A DNA stretch of 36,857 bases, from assembly GCA_023230985.1 (NCBI GenBank), contig JALNWH010000005.1, positions 1 to 36,857 on the forward strand, read 5' to 3'. The notes beneath the pieces were generated by a model. It saw only the letters and a list, made by a program, of their open reading frames with translations. It was not told the DNA's origin and made no database searches. The DNA comes from Bacillota bacterium. GTDB taxonomy: Bacteria; Bacillota; Clostridia; Lutisporales; Lutisporaceae. A program made the position numbers and the translations under genes. Shown one piece after another: positions 26,396 through 33,654 of the stretch (its first letter is position 1; each line of letters begins with the position of its first letter).

Positions 26396-26830
26396 ATGGA
26401 TGGCAAGGGAATCATGAAACAGTTTGTGGTCTTTAAACTTGATGATGAGGAATATGGTATTGATATACTACAAGTAAAAACAATTGAAAAAATGAGTGAA
26501 ATAACTAGAGTCCCAAAGACTTCTTCTTATGTAAAAGGAGTAATAAACTTAAGAGGTGAGATAGTACCAATAATTGATTTAAAAGAAAAGTTTAATCTTG
26601 GCGAATCAGCATTAACTGAAAACACGAGAATTATAATTGTTTATGCTGATGAAACTATCGTAGGCTTGATAGTTGATTCTGCAACTGAAGTTATTGATAT
26701 TGATAGCGAATTGATAGAAGAGCCGCCTGAATCCATAGGTAATATTGAGTCGGGTAATGTATACGGTATTGGAAAATTAGAAGAAAGAATAGTAATTTTA
26801 TTGGACGTACAAAAGATTTTAAATATTTAG
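26396..26830 (+). CDS. cheW: Chemotaxis coupling protein CheW
   Basis: CheW couples receptors to CheA. The 144-residue protein is one CheW domain, starting KQFVVFKLDDEEYGIDILQV and containing VKGVINLRGEIVPIIDL, the family signature. No extra domain is present, so it is not CheV. ATG 26396 is 5 nt after GGGGGTG. A second ATG at 26414 (MKQFVVF) would remove the first six residues, but is farther from the Shine-Dalgarno. Confidence 0.97.
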   Translation: MDGKGIMKQFVVFKLDDEEYGIDILQVKTIEKMSEITRVPKTSSYVKGVINLRGEIVPIIDLKEKFNLGESALTENTRIIIVYADETIVGLIVDSATEVIDIDSELIEEPPESIGNIESGNVYGIGKLEERIVILLDVQKILNI

Positions 26831-26852
26831 CTATATTAAAGGAAGTGATATT

Positions 26853-27467
26853 TTGTCTTTTAAAGTAGATGATTTGAATGTAATGCAAATAGATGTGCTT
26901 AAAGAAATAGGAAACATTGGAGCCGGAAACGCAGTGACAGCCCTTTCTAAAATGGTATCAAAAAAAATTGATATGAAAGTTCCAAAAGTAAACATTGTCG
27001 AATTTAAAGATGTAGCCGATTTAATTGGGGGAGCGGAAGTTTTAGTATCAGGTATATATTTTCAATTATTCGGAGATATGACCGGCAGCATTATGTTTAT
27101 TATAGATAAAACATCTTCTAAACTTTTAACAAATTTATTAATGGGTAAAAATGATTTTAATCCGGAATTAGATGAAATGGAACGTTCAGCTTTAAAGGAA
27201 GTTGGAAATATACTAGCCGGATCCTATTTATCTTCGTTGTCTTCCCTAACCGGTTTAAAAATTAATGTTTCGGTGCCTAGCCTTGCTATAGACATGGCAG
27301 GTGCTATTATGAGTGTACCTATTGCACTTTTTGGACAAGTTGGTGATCATGTACTTCTTATTGAAACGGAATTTATTGAAGGCTCAAATTTAGTTAAAGG
27401 TAATTTCTTTTTAATTCCTGATGGTGGTTCTTTTGAAATATTACTTAATAGTTTAGGAGTAGTATAA
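26853..27467 (+). CDS. cheC: CheY-P phosphatase CheC
   Basis: CheC dephosphorylates CheY and is activated by CheD. The protein is 204 aa with two phosphatase half sites. The first is KEIGNIGAGNAVTALSKM, with Glu18 and Asn21 and Pro44 at the expected distance. The second is KEVGNILAGSYLSSLSSL, with Glu116 and Asn119. It has no FliN domain, which separates it from FliY. The start is TTG 26853 behind AAGGAAGTGAT. It is followed 2 nt later by cheD, its partner. Confidence 0.96.
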   Translation: MSFKVDDLNVMQIDVLKEIGNIGAGNAVTALSKMVSKKIDMKVPKVNIVEFKDVADLIGGAEVLVSGIYFQLFGDMTGSIMFIIDKTSSKLLTNLLMGKNDFNPELDEMERSALKEVGNILAGSYLSSLSSLTGLKINVSVPSLAIDMAGAIMSVPIALFGQVGDHVLLIETEFIEGSNLVKGNFFLIPDGGSFEILLNSLGVV

Positions 27468-27469
27468 GT

Positions 27470-27955
27470 ATGGCTGAAGTTGTAAAGGTTGGAATGGCTG
27501 ATTTGAACACTGTATATGCACCTACTATACTTACAACATTGGGTTTAGGCTCTTGTGTAGGTATTTGCTTATACGATAGGAAAAGCAAGATTTCCGGTAT
27601 GGCACACATTATGCTCCCTGATAGTAAGCAAATAAAAAATAATAGCAACCCGGCAAAATTTGCAGATACGGGAATTGAAAAACTTTTAAATGATATGATA
27701 AAAAAGGGTGCACAAAAATCCGGTATAGTAAGTAAAATCGCAGGCGGTGCCCAAATGTTTAATTTTGGCGATACTTCTGATATAATGAGAATAGGTACCA
27801 GAAATATAAATGCAACCAAGGAAACTCTAAAAAAGTTGAATATTTCTTTAATTGCTGAAGATACCGGTGGTACATATGGTAGAACAATAGAACTATATTC
27901 AGAAACAGGTAAACTGTTAATAAAAACAATCGGATTTGGTATAAAACAAATATAA
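27470..27955 (+). CDS. cheD: Chemoreceptor glutamine deamidase CheD
   Basis: CheD deamidates receptor glutamines and activates CheC. The protein is 161 aa. The Cys-His-Thr active site is visible: Cys29 in LGLGSCVGICLYD, His46 in GMAHIMLPD and Thr23 six residues before the cysteine. KIAGGAQMF is a further family motif. ATG 27470 is 2 nt after the cheC stop. The CheB/CheC/CheD set fits a Bacillus/Thermotoga-type adaptation scheme. Confidence 0.96.
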   Translation: MAEVVKVGMADLNTVYAPTILTTLGLGSCVGICLYDRKSKISGMAHIMLPDSKQIKNNSNPAKFADTGIEKLLNDMIKKGAQKSGIVSKIAGGAQMFNFGDTSDIMRIGTRNINATKETLKKLNISLIAEDTGGTYGRTIELYSETGKLLIKTIGFGIKQI

Positions 27956-27969
27956 GTAAGGAAAATGAT

Positions 27970-28308
27970 ATGGAACTTGTAAATATTTTCACTTATATAT
28001 TTATTTTTCTCGGTACTGTCATAAATATTGTTTTTGGATATTTATTTAAAGTAGACTTTGAAAAAATTGTAATAATAAATATTATTCTAACATCAGTTTT
28101 TCTATTATTAAATATTATTCTAAAATTTTTATTAACAGAAAAAAGGAGCAAAGCTAAATCAAAAAATAAAGGATCTTTTCAACTTGAAATACCTCCTATT
28201 TCTGACGAAGAACTAAGAGAATTAAATAAAGAAAGTTTTAGTGAGGATGATTCATTCCGTGAGGTTAATCCTGCTTCTTTATATAATAAGGGTATTAATG
28301 AAAAATAA
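27970..28308 (+). CDS. Small two-helix membrane protein between cheD and sigD
   Basis: I do not recognise this 112-residue protein. It has two hydrophobic segments, about residues 4-26 and 33-57, joined by a short loop, then a basic stretch (TEKRSKAKSKNK) and an acidic, cytoplasmic-looking tail with IPPISDEELRELNKE. The topology is probably a hairpin with both ends inside. ATG 27970 follows AAGGAAAATGAT, 14 nt after cheD, and it is 20 nt before sigD. Bacillus subtilis has no gene at this point. Its place next to sigD makes a motility-linked role likely, but this is inference only. Confidence 0.75.
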   Translation: MELVNIFTYIFIFLGTVINIVFGYLFKVDFEKIVIINIILTSVFLLLNIILKFLLTEKRSKAKSKNKGSFQLEIPPISDEELRELNKESFSEDDSFREVNPASLYNKGINEK

Positions 28309-28328
28309 TTCAATATGGGGATATAAGT

Positions 28329-29063
28329 ATGGATATAACTGCTTTGTGGGAAAAGTATACAACTGAAAAGGATCAACAAATAAGAGAAAAATTGATTTTA
28401 CACTATATTTATCTGGTTAAGTATATCGCAGGAAGATTGTTTGTTAATTATAAAAACACTGTAGATTATGATGATTTAGTAAGCTACGGTATTTTTGGAC
28501 TTATAGATGCCATAGATAAATATGATCTTTCTCGAGGTGTTAAGTTTGATACATATGCTCAGATAAGAATACGAGGTGCAATAATTGATTTTCTTAGAGA
28601 GGCGGATTGGATTCCTCGTTCTGTTAGACAAAAAGCTAAAGAAATAGAACTGGCATATGACGAAATAGAATCGGAAAAAGGTGAAAGTGCAACTGATAAA
28701 GAAGTAGCTGAAAAGCTTGGTGTTTCACTGGAGGAATTCCATAAAAGAATTAACAGTATTTCTTCTTATACTTTAGTATCATTGGATGACTATCTGGAAC
28801 AAAGCAGGGAGACAAGCTTTAAGTCGGAAAGATTGGACGATAGTCCGGAAAAGGTAATCGAAAGAGAAGAACTAAAAATAATCATTGCCGGCTTTATTGA
28901 CAATTTACCAGAAAAAGAAAAGAGTATTATTACACTATACTATTTTGAAGAGCTAACATATAAAGAAATAGGTTCTATATTAAGCATATCAGAATCGAGA
29001 GTATCTCAATTACATACAAAAGCGATTATCAGATTGAAAAAGAATTTAAAGTTATTTCTATAA
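28329..29063 (+). CDS. sigD: Flagellar RNA polymerase sigma factor SigD (FliA)
   Basis: SigD directs transcription of late motility genes (flagellin, chemoreceptors, autolysins). The protein is 244 aa. Region 2 lies at about residues 5-95 and includes HYIYLVKYIAGRLFVNYKN and GVKFDTYAQIRIRGAIIDF, followed by LREADWIPRSVRQKAKEIE of region 3. Region 4 at about 185-244 contains LYYFEELTYKEIGSILSISE and a helix-turn-helix. ATG 28329 follows GGGGAT. The anti-sigma gene flgM is not in the window. Confidence 0.97.
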   Translation: MDITALWEKYTTEKDQQIREKLILHYIYLVKYIAGRLFVNYKNTVDYDDLVSYGIFGLIDAIDKYDLSRGVKFDTYAQIRIRGAIIDFLREADWIPRSVRQKAKEIELAYDEIESEKGESATDKEVAEKLGVSLEEFHKRINSISSYTLVSLDDYLEQSRETSFKSERLDDSPEKVIEREELKIIIAGFIDNLPEKEKSIITLYYFEELTYKEIGSILSISESRVSQLHTKAIIRLKKNLKLFL

Positions 29064-29084
29064 TAAATTATTGGTGGTGATATT

Positions 29085-30815
29085 TTGGATAAAGATTCAA
29101 TTGTTTTGCAAGGAAATAATTTAGAAAAGCTAATAGTAGATGCGGCAGAGAAACTGGGCTCTGTAAAAGATAATTTGGACATAGAAATACTGGAAGAAAA
29201 TAAAAAATTCTTTGGAACGAATTATAAGATTAAAGTGGGTTTAAAAGAAGAACATCTTAATTTAGAAAAAATCAATAGATTAGAAAAAACGTTGGATAAT
29301 ATTGAAACCTCTTTGAATTCAAGTTCTACAGCTAATGATTATAACGAAAATATTGCAGAAAATAAAGAAGTGATTATAGAGGATAAAGGACTTGAAGAAA
29401 AAGCAAGTAATGATATAGATGAAAAAGAAGCGGAAATAATTGATTGCAGCTATGAAATTTCAGTATCCCCGGATAAAATGGAGGCATATATCATTGTTTT
29501 TCCTCCTCAAGGAGGCAAGGAAGTAGAACTTAATGATATATATGAACAATTGGAATTAAATAATATTAAGTATGGTCTAATAAATGATACTATAAACTCT
29601 ATTGTAAACAATAAGGTTTATAGCCAGAAAAAAATGATAGCAATTGGAACCCCTCCGATTAATGGTAAAGATGCTGTTTTAGATTATCATTTTGATATAT
29701 CAGTAGAAAAGAAAGTAAGCATTTCAGAGGACGGAAAAGTTGATTTTAGAGAATTATCATTAATAAAAAATATTAATGAAGACCAATTGTTGGTTACAAT
29801 GATTCCTCCTACAGAAGGTGTTGTTGGATACAATGTCCATAATGAAGAGGTTAAGGCAAAAGATGGGAAGAAATTAAATTTACCTAAAGGTAAGAATGTA
29901 AAAGCCACAGAAGATGGATTAGGCTTAGTTTCAACGAGCAAGGGAGAGGTAAAGTTAATTGATAATAAAGTACATGTATTGCCAATATATGAAGTGCCTG
30001 CAAATGTTGATAATTCTACCGGAAATATAAGATTTTATGGTAAAGTTATAGTTAGAGGAAATGTTATTACCGGTTTTTCTATAGATGCTGATGAAGATAT
30101 AGAAGTATACGGTGTTGTTGAAGGTGCATATATTAAAGCCGGAGGTAATATTATACTGCATAGAGGTATGCAAGGCATGAATAAAGGGGAATTACAATGC
30201 GGCGGAGATTTAATAGCAAAATTTATAGAAAATAGCAAAGTATATGCTAAAGGCAATATTGAGGCTGAAGCAATCATGCATAGTATAGTTTATTGCGGGA
30301 AAAGAATGGAGGTAAAAGGTAGAAAGGGTTTATTGGTAGGTGGTGATATCAAGGCTTGTGAGGAAATTAAAGCAAAGGTAATTGGCTCACCCATGGCTAC
30401 CAGCACTAATTTAGAAGTTGGTACAAACCCTGAAATAAGGACAAAATATGATTCACTAAAAAATGAACAGGAAATTACAAAAGAAAATTATCAGAGACTT
30501 TCCCAAGCTGTAGATTTACTTACAAAGTATAGCAAAAAGGCTGAATTACCGGATGATAAAAGAGTTCTTTTAAACAAATCTATAGTAATGAAGCTACAGA
30601 CAAAAGAAAGAATAAAGAATCTTAGAACAGAAATTAAAGATTTAGAATCATATATTGAAGACATATCTAATGGAAAGATAAAAGTAGAACAGCTAGTGTA
30701 CCCGGGCACAAAGATTACAATAGGAAGCAATTCTCTTTATATAAAGGACCAAGTTCAATATGCAACTTTTTATAGATATGGTGGAGAAGTTAAAATAGGT
30801 TCGTATGAAAAGTAA
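29085..30815 (+). CDS. FapA-family (DUF342) protein with N-terminal Jag_N-like domain
   Basis: The 576-residue protein is a FapA/DUF342 polymer-associated family member. Residues about 1-55 resemble the Jag_N domain (DAAEKLGSVKDNLDIEILEE, then FFGTNYKIKV). A Glu-rich linker (about 60-120) follows. The FapA region (about 125-460) has the repeated glycine-rich right-handed beta-helix pattern (VVEGAYIKAGGNIILHRGMQ, GKRMEVKGRKGLLVGGDIKA). A coiled coil lies at about 465-530. FapA proteins occur in flagellar and sporulating loci, with no settled function. Start TTG 29085 follows GGTGGTGAT. No signal peptide. Confidence 0.85.
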   Translation: MDKDSIVLQGNNLEKLIVDAAEKLGSVKDNLDIEILEENKKFFGTNYKIKVGLKEEHLNLEKINRLEKTLDNIETSLNSSSTANDYNENIAENKEVIIEDKGLEEKASNDIDEKEAEIIDCSYEISVSPDKMEAYIIVFPPQGGKEVELNDIYEQLELNNIKYGLINDTINSIVNNKVYSQKKMIAIGTPPINGKDAVLDYHFDISVEKKVSISEDGKVDFRELSLIKNINEDQLLVTMIPPTEGVVGYNVHNEEVKAKDGKKLNLPKGKNVKATEDGLGLVSTSKGEVKLIDNKVHVLPIYEVPANVDNSTGNIRFYGKVIVRGNVITGFSIDADEDIEVYGVVEGAYIKAGGNIILHRGMQGMNKGELQCGGDLIAKFIENSKVYAKGNIEAEAIMHSIVYCGKRMEVKGRKGLLVGGDIKACEEIKAKVIGSPMATSTNLEVGTNPEIRTKYDSLKNEQEITKENYQRLSQAVDLLTKYSKKAELPDDKRVLLNKSIVMKLQTKERIKNLRTEIKDLESYIEDISNGKIKVEQLVYPGTKITIGSNSLYIKDQVQYATFYRYGGEVKIGSYEK

Positions 30816-30827
30816 GGTGGAGATGAT

Positions 30828-31151
30828 ATGTCAATTAAATCTATTGACTTTCAGATGCTTATTCCAAGAACTCCTGAAATGCATAAAGCCAAACAATTAG
30901 AAATTAATAATGAAAAGAGTAATGCACACATAATTAATTTGAAGAATATAGAGAATCAAGATAAATTATTAAAGCAAGTAAGTAAATCTGATAAATTGTT
31001 CGATGCAAGAATAAATAAAGATGGCAGACAAAGTAATCCAAAAGAACATGAAAGAAATAAAAAGAACAAAAAGAATAATAGCAAAGAAAAAATAAAAACA
31101 GATTTATCTGTAAATCAAGAAAGACAATCAAAAATAGATATTAGAATATAA
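30828..31151 (+). CDS. Lysine-rich small protein of unknown function
   Basis: I do not recognise this 107-residue protein as a characterised family. It starts MSIKSIDFQMLIPRTPEMHK, a segment that looks ordered, followed by a very Lys/Asn/Glu-rich, probably disordered region (about 70-95) and a short hydrophobic end, KIDIRI. There is no membrane segment or signal peptide. The ribosome-binding site AAGGTGGAGATG is excellent and the spacing to its neighbours is 12 nt, so it is very likely translated. It lies between the FapA gene and the SwrB-like gene. Its basic character would suit RNA binding or an adaptor role, but nothing shows this. Confidence 0.75.
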   Translation: MSIKSIDFQMLIPRTPEMHKAKQLEINNEKSNAHIINLKNIENQDKLLKQVSKSDKLFDARINKDGRQSNPKEHERNKKNKKNNSKEKIKTDLSVNQERQSKIDIRI

Positions 31152-31163
31152 CCGGGGTGAAAA

Positions 31164-31631
31164 ATGTTTAATTATGCGAATTATTTTCTTACCTTAATAG
31201 GATTAGGAATGATAATGGTATCACTTTTTTTGATTTTTTCCGATAAACTTAAAGGGGAAGGTATGTATTTTGATTTGTATGTGAAAGAACAGGAAATTAG
31301 AAAAGCAATTACAGAAGCTGATGAGATAATTGATGAATTAAAATATACTTCTGAAGCTTTAGTTGATCAGATTGACCACAGCATTAAAGAATTTAAAGAA
31401 TCTATTAACAAAATAAAAGAAAATGAGATAAAAATCATAAAGGATCAAGAAATAATATCTAATGAAAATTCAAAAGAAGTTATTAAAGATAAAATAGATT
31501 CAAACAAAAAAATAAATATGATATATGAATATTATAATAAAGGCATGGATGTTGCTGAAATTGCAAGACTTCTAGATATAGGAAAAGGTGAGGTATCCCT
31601 TATCTTATCTTTATATAATGGAGATGTGTGA
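31164..31631 (+). CDS. SwrB-like membrane coiled-coil protein with C-terminal HTH
   Basis: The 155-residue protein sits where Bacillus has swrB (ylxL), two genes before rpsB. It has one N-terminal membrane helix (about residues 6-28), a Glu/Lys/Ile coiled coil (about 38-105), and a C-terminal helix-turn-helix-like segment with IYEYYNKGMDVAEIARLLDI, as in DUF6115-type proteins. SwrB promotes assembly of the FliP export gate in B. subtilis; orthology here is inferred from position and architecture rather than sequence identity. ATG 31164 follows GGGGTGAAAA. Confidence 0.75.
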   Translation: MFNYANYFLTLIGLGMIMVSLFLIFSDKLKGEGMYFDLYVKEQEIRKAITEADEIIDELKYTSEALVDQIDHSIKEFKESINKIKENEIKIIKDQEIISNENSKEVIKDKIDSNKKINMIYEYYNKGMDVAEIARLLDIGKGEVSLILSLYNGDV

Positions 31632-31632
31632 A

Positions 31633-32049
31633 ATGGGAATGTATAGGATTAAAAATATTATTTTAGGGCTAGGGTTAGGCTTAGTTATGGCTTCTCTTAT
31701 AAATATCAATGTTCAAAATAAAAGAATTACTGATGATTTTATTATTAAGGAAGCTGCCAAAAAGGGGCTGCTAATAATAGATCCAAAAGATTTGATAAAT
31801 AAAAGTATTGATTTAGAAAATATTAGTGATACACGTGAAGAGGAAAGTGTAAAGATTGTAATAGAAGAAAAATGCGGTTTACATGAGCTTACAGATGTTT
31901 TATTTAAAAGTGAGTTGATTGATGATAAGCAAGAATTTATAAATTATATAAAAAATTTTGATAAAAGTATTAAATGCGGATCATTTAGTATTAAAAAAGG
32001 TTCTACAATTGATGAAATAGTAAATATTATTACAAACCAAGATGAATAA
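31633..32049 (+). CDS. Membrane-anchored YceG/MltG N-domain-like protein, no catalytic domain
   Basis: The 138-residue protein has an N-terminal membrane helix (about 8-24, ILGLGLGLVMASLININ) and, after a linker, a small domain at about 74-135. Its pattern (VKIVIEEKCGLHELTDVLF, then KCGSFSIKKGSTIDEIVNII) resembles the LysM-like N-terminal subdomain of the endolytic transglycosylase MltG/YceG. The glutamate-bearing catalytic domain that follows in MltG (about 200 more residues) is absent, and the next gene is rpsB, so it is not a truncation by the window. ATG 31633 is 9 nt after GGAG. ATG 31624 is a poorer alternative. It is probably the last gene of the fla/che operon. Confidence 0.7.
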   Translation: MGMYRIKNIILGLGLGLVMASLININVQNKRITDDFIIKEAAKKGLLIIDPKDLINKSIDLENISDTREEESVKIVIEEKCGLHELTDVLFKSELIDDKQEFINYIKNFDKSIKCGSFSIKKGSTIDEIVNIITNQDE

Positions 32050-32073
32050 TATGAGTAAACTTATAAAAAAATA

Positions 32074-32102
32074 TTGATAATAAATTTTGACTATGCTATA
32101 CT
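32074..32102 (+). promoter_or_regulatory. Extended -10 promoter for rpsB-tsf
   Basis: TTGATA at 32074-32079 and TATACT at 32097-32102 are separated by 17 nt, with TGC (32094-32096) forming an extended -10. This is the best promoter match in the window. It starts the housekeeping block 101 nt before the rpsB ATG, and no clear terminator for the upstream flagellar operon precedes it. Confidence 0.8.
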
Positions 32103-32202
32103 ACAAATTGTGAAAATTCACACATAACTTGATTGTTTAAAGGGTGCATTTTGTCTTTAAGCGATATGAAGGTTATGGAGGAAAAACCAGGAGGTGTATT
32201 AA
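32103..32202 (+). promoter_or_regulatory. rpsB 5' leader with two inverted repeats
   Basis: The roughly 95-nt leader holds TGTGAA-AA-TTCACA at 32109-32122, at the expected transcription start, and a second pair, TTAAAG at 32137-32142 with CTTTAA at 32155-32160 around a 12-nt loop. The strong Shine-Dalgarno CAGGAGGTG lies just upstream of ATG 32203, and a second GGAGG lies near 32178. The leader could be a ribosomal-protein autoregulatory element (S2), or the first repeat could be an operator. Neither is proven. Confidence 0.4.
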
Positions 32203-32901
32203 ATGTCTGTAATATCAATGAAACAATTGTTAGAAGCAGGTGTTCATTTTGGGCACCAAACACGACGATGGAATCCAAAAATGGCAGAATATATTTTTAC
32301 TGAAAGAAACGGCATTTATATTATTGACCTTCAAAAAACCGTAAAAAAGGTTGAGGAGGCTTATGAGTTTATAAAAGAAATTGCTGATTCAGGTAAAAGT
32401 GTTTTATTTGTCGGTACCAAAAAACAAGCCCAAGAGTCAATTGAGGTTGAAGCTACAAGATGTGATATGTTTTATGTTAACCAAAGATGGCTTGGGGGAA
32501 TGCTAACGAATTTCAAAACAATTAAAAAGAGAATTGATAGGCTTGATGAATTAGAAAAAATGGAAGAAGATGGGGTATTTGATGTATTACCTAAGAAAGA
32601 AGTTATTAGGTTAAATGCAGAAAAAGAAAAGCTGGAGAAAAACCTAAAAGGAATTAAAAACATGGAAGAATTACCGGGTGCTATTTTTATAGTAGATCCC
32701 AGAAAAGAAAGGATAGCTATTCAAGAAGCCAGAATTTTAGGAATCCCTGTGGTTGCAATTGTTGATACAAATTGTGATCCTGAAGAAGTTGACTATCCAA
32801 TTCCGGGTAATGATGATGCAATAAGAGCAGTAAAACTTTTAACATCAAAAATAGCTGATGCTGTTATTGAAGCAAAACAAGGTGAACAACTTTCTGAATA
32901 A
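32203..32901 (+). CDS. rpsB: 30S ribosomal protein S2
   Basis: S2 is a late-binding small-subunit protein. The 232-residue sequence starts MKQLLEAGVHFGHQTRRWNP after a short MSVIS, the S2 signature, and contains DLQKTVKKVEEAYEFIKEIA and FVNQRW-like YVNQRWLGGMLTNFKT. It ends with PGNDDAIRAVKLLTSKIADA. ATG 32203 follows CAGGAGGTG. Genes rpsB-tsf-pyrH-frr follow the standard bacterial order. Confidence 0.99.
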   Translation: MSVISMKQLLEAGVHFGHQTRRWNPKMAEYIFTERNGIYIIDLQKTVKKVEEAYEFIKEIADSGKSVLFVGTKKQAQESIEVEATRCDMFYVNQRWLGGMLTNFKTIKKRIDRLDELEKMEEDGVFDVLPKKEVIRLNAEKEKLEKNLKGIKNMEELPGAIFIVDPRKERIAIQEARILGIPVVAIVDTNCDPEEVDYPIPGNDDAIRAVKLLTSKIADAVIEAKQGEQLSE

Positions 32902-32914
32902 ATACAAAAGTTAT

Positions 32915-32946
32915 GGTAAGGGTTTGTTTTAATAACATCTCTTACC
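32915..32946 (+). promoter_or_regulatory. Hairpin between rpsB and tsf, possible attenuator
   Basis: GGTAAG at 32915-32920 pairs with CTTACC at 32941-32946, extended by G-U and G-C pairs. After a small internal loop, TGTT at 32925-32928 pairs with AACA at 32934-32937. Only a short T-rich stretch (TTTAATT) follows. It could reduce read-through to tsf or mark an mRNA processing point, but it is weak as a terminator. Confidence 0.4.
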
Positions 32947-32971
32947 TTTAATTCTGTTAGGAGGAGATAAA

Positions 32972-33619
32972 ATGATTAAAGCATCGATTGTTAAGGAACT
33001 CAGAGAGAGAACCGGTGCAGGCATGATGGATTGTAAAAAAGCTTTAGTAGATACCAACGGAGACATGGAAAAGGCAATAGAATTGCTGAGAGAAAAAGGT
33101 TTATCAGCAGCTGCTAAAAGAGCCGGCCGAATAGCTACGGAAGGTATTGTTGAATCATATATACATGGCGGAGGAAGAATTGGAGTATTAATTGAAGTTA
33201 ATTCAGAGACGGATTTTGTAGCAAAAAATGAAGGATTTAAAAATTTTGTTAAGGATATGGCCATGCAAGTAGCTGCATCAAGCCCATTATATATTTCAAG
33301 AGAACATGTCGATACGGAACTAATTGAGAAAGAAAAAGAAATATATAGAGCACAGGCAAAAAATGAAGGAAAGCCTGATAATATTATAGAAAAGATGGTT
33401 GAGGGTAAAATAGAAAAATTTTATAAAGAAATTTGTTTATTGGAGCAACCTTTTATAAGGGACACCGATAAGACAGTTAATGATGTTCTTTTAGACTTAA
33501 TTGCCAGAATAGGAGAGAATATCACAATTAGAAGGTTTACTAGGTATGAATTGGGTGAGGGATTACAAAAAAAAGATGAAGACTTTGCAAAAGAAGTTAT
33601 GCTCCAGATGGGTAAATAA
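32972..33619 (+). CDS. tsf: Elongation factor Ts (short form)
   Basis: EF-Ts regenerates EF-Tu-GTP. The N-terminal signature is VKELRERTGAGMMDCKKALV, followed by MEKAIELLREKGLSAAAKRA and EVNSETDFVAKNEGFKNFV. The 215-residue length is well below the approximately 290 of Escherichia coli and Bacillus, but fits the short clostridial form that lacks part of the core repeat. Both ends look intact. ATG 32972 follows AGGAGGAGAT. An intrinsic terminator follows within 10 nt. Confidence 0.98.
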   Translation: MIKASIVKELRERTGAGMMDCKKALVDTNGDMEKAIELLREKGLSAAAKRAGRIATEGIVESYIHGGGRIGVLIEVNSETDFVAKNEGFKNFVKDMAMQVAASSPLYISREHVDTELIEKEKEIYRAQAKNEGKPDNIIEKMVEGKIEKFYKEICLLEQPFIRDTDKTVNDVLLDLIARIGENITIRRFTRYELGEGLQKKDEDFAKEVMLQMGK

Positions 33620-33627
33620 TTATGCTT

Positions 33628-33654
33628 AAAAGAGAACGTTTTGTTCTCTTTTTT
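33628..33654 (+). terminator. Intrinsic terminator after tsf
   Basis: AAAAGAGAAC at 33628-33637 and GTTCTCTTTT at 33643-33652 are perfect 10-bp arms with a GTTTT loop, running into a six-T stretch (33649-33654). This closes the rpsB-tsf unit. No convincing promoter was found in the 58 nt between it and pyrH, so pyrH expression may rely on read-through or on a promoter not recognised here. Confidence 0.85.

Noticed and set aside
32087..32102. TTGACT at 32087-32092 as a -35 box for the rpsB promoter
   Set aside because: Only 4 nt separate it from TATACT. TTGATA at 32074 with 17-nt spacing fits.
32972..33619. Truncated tsf pseudogene because of short length (215 aa)
   Set aside because: Both termini and motifs are intact, with a normal start and terminator; a short EF-Ts form is known in Clostridia and other bacteria.
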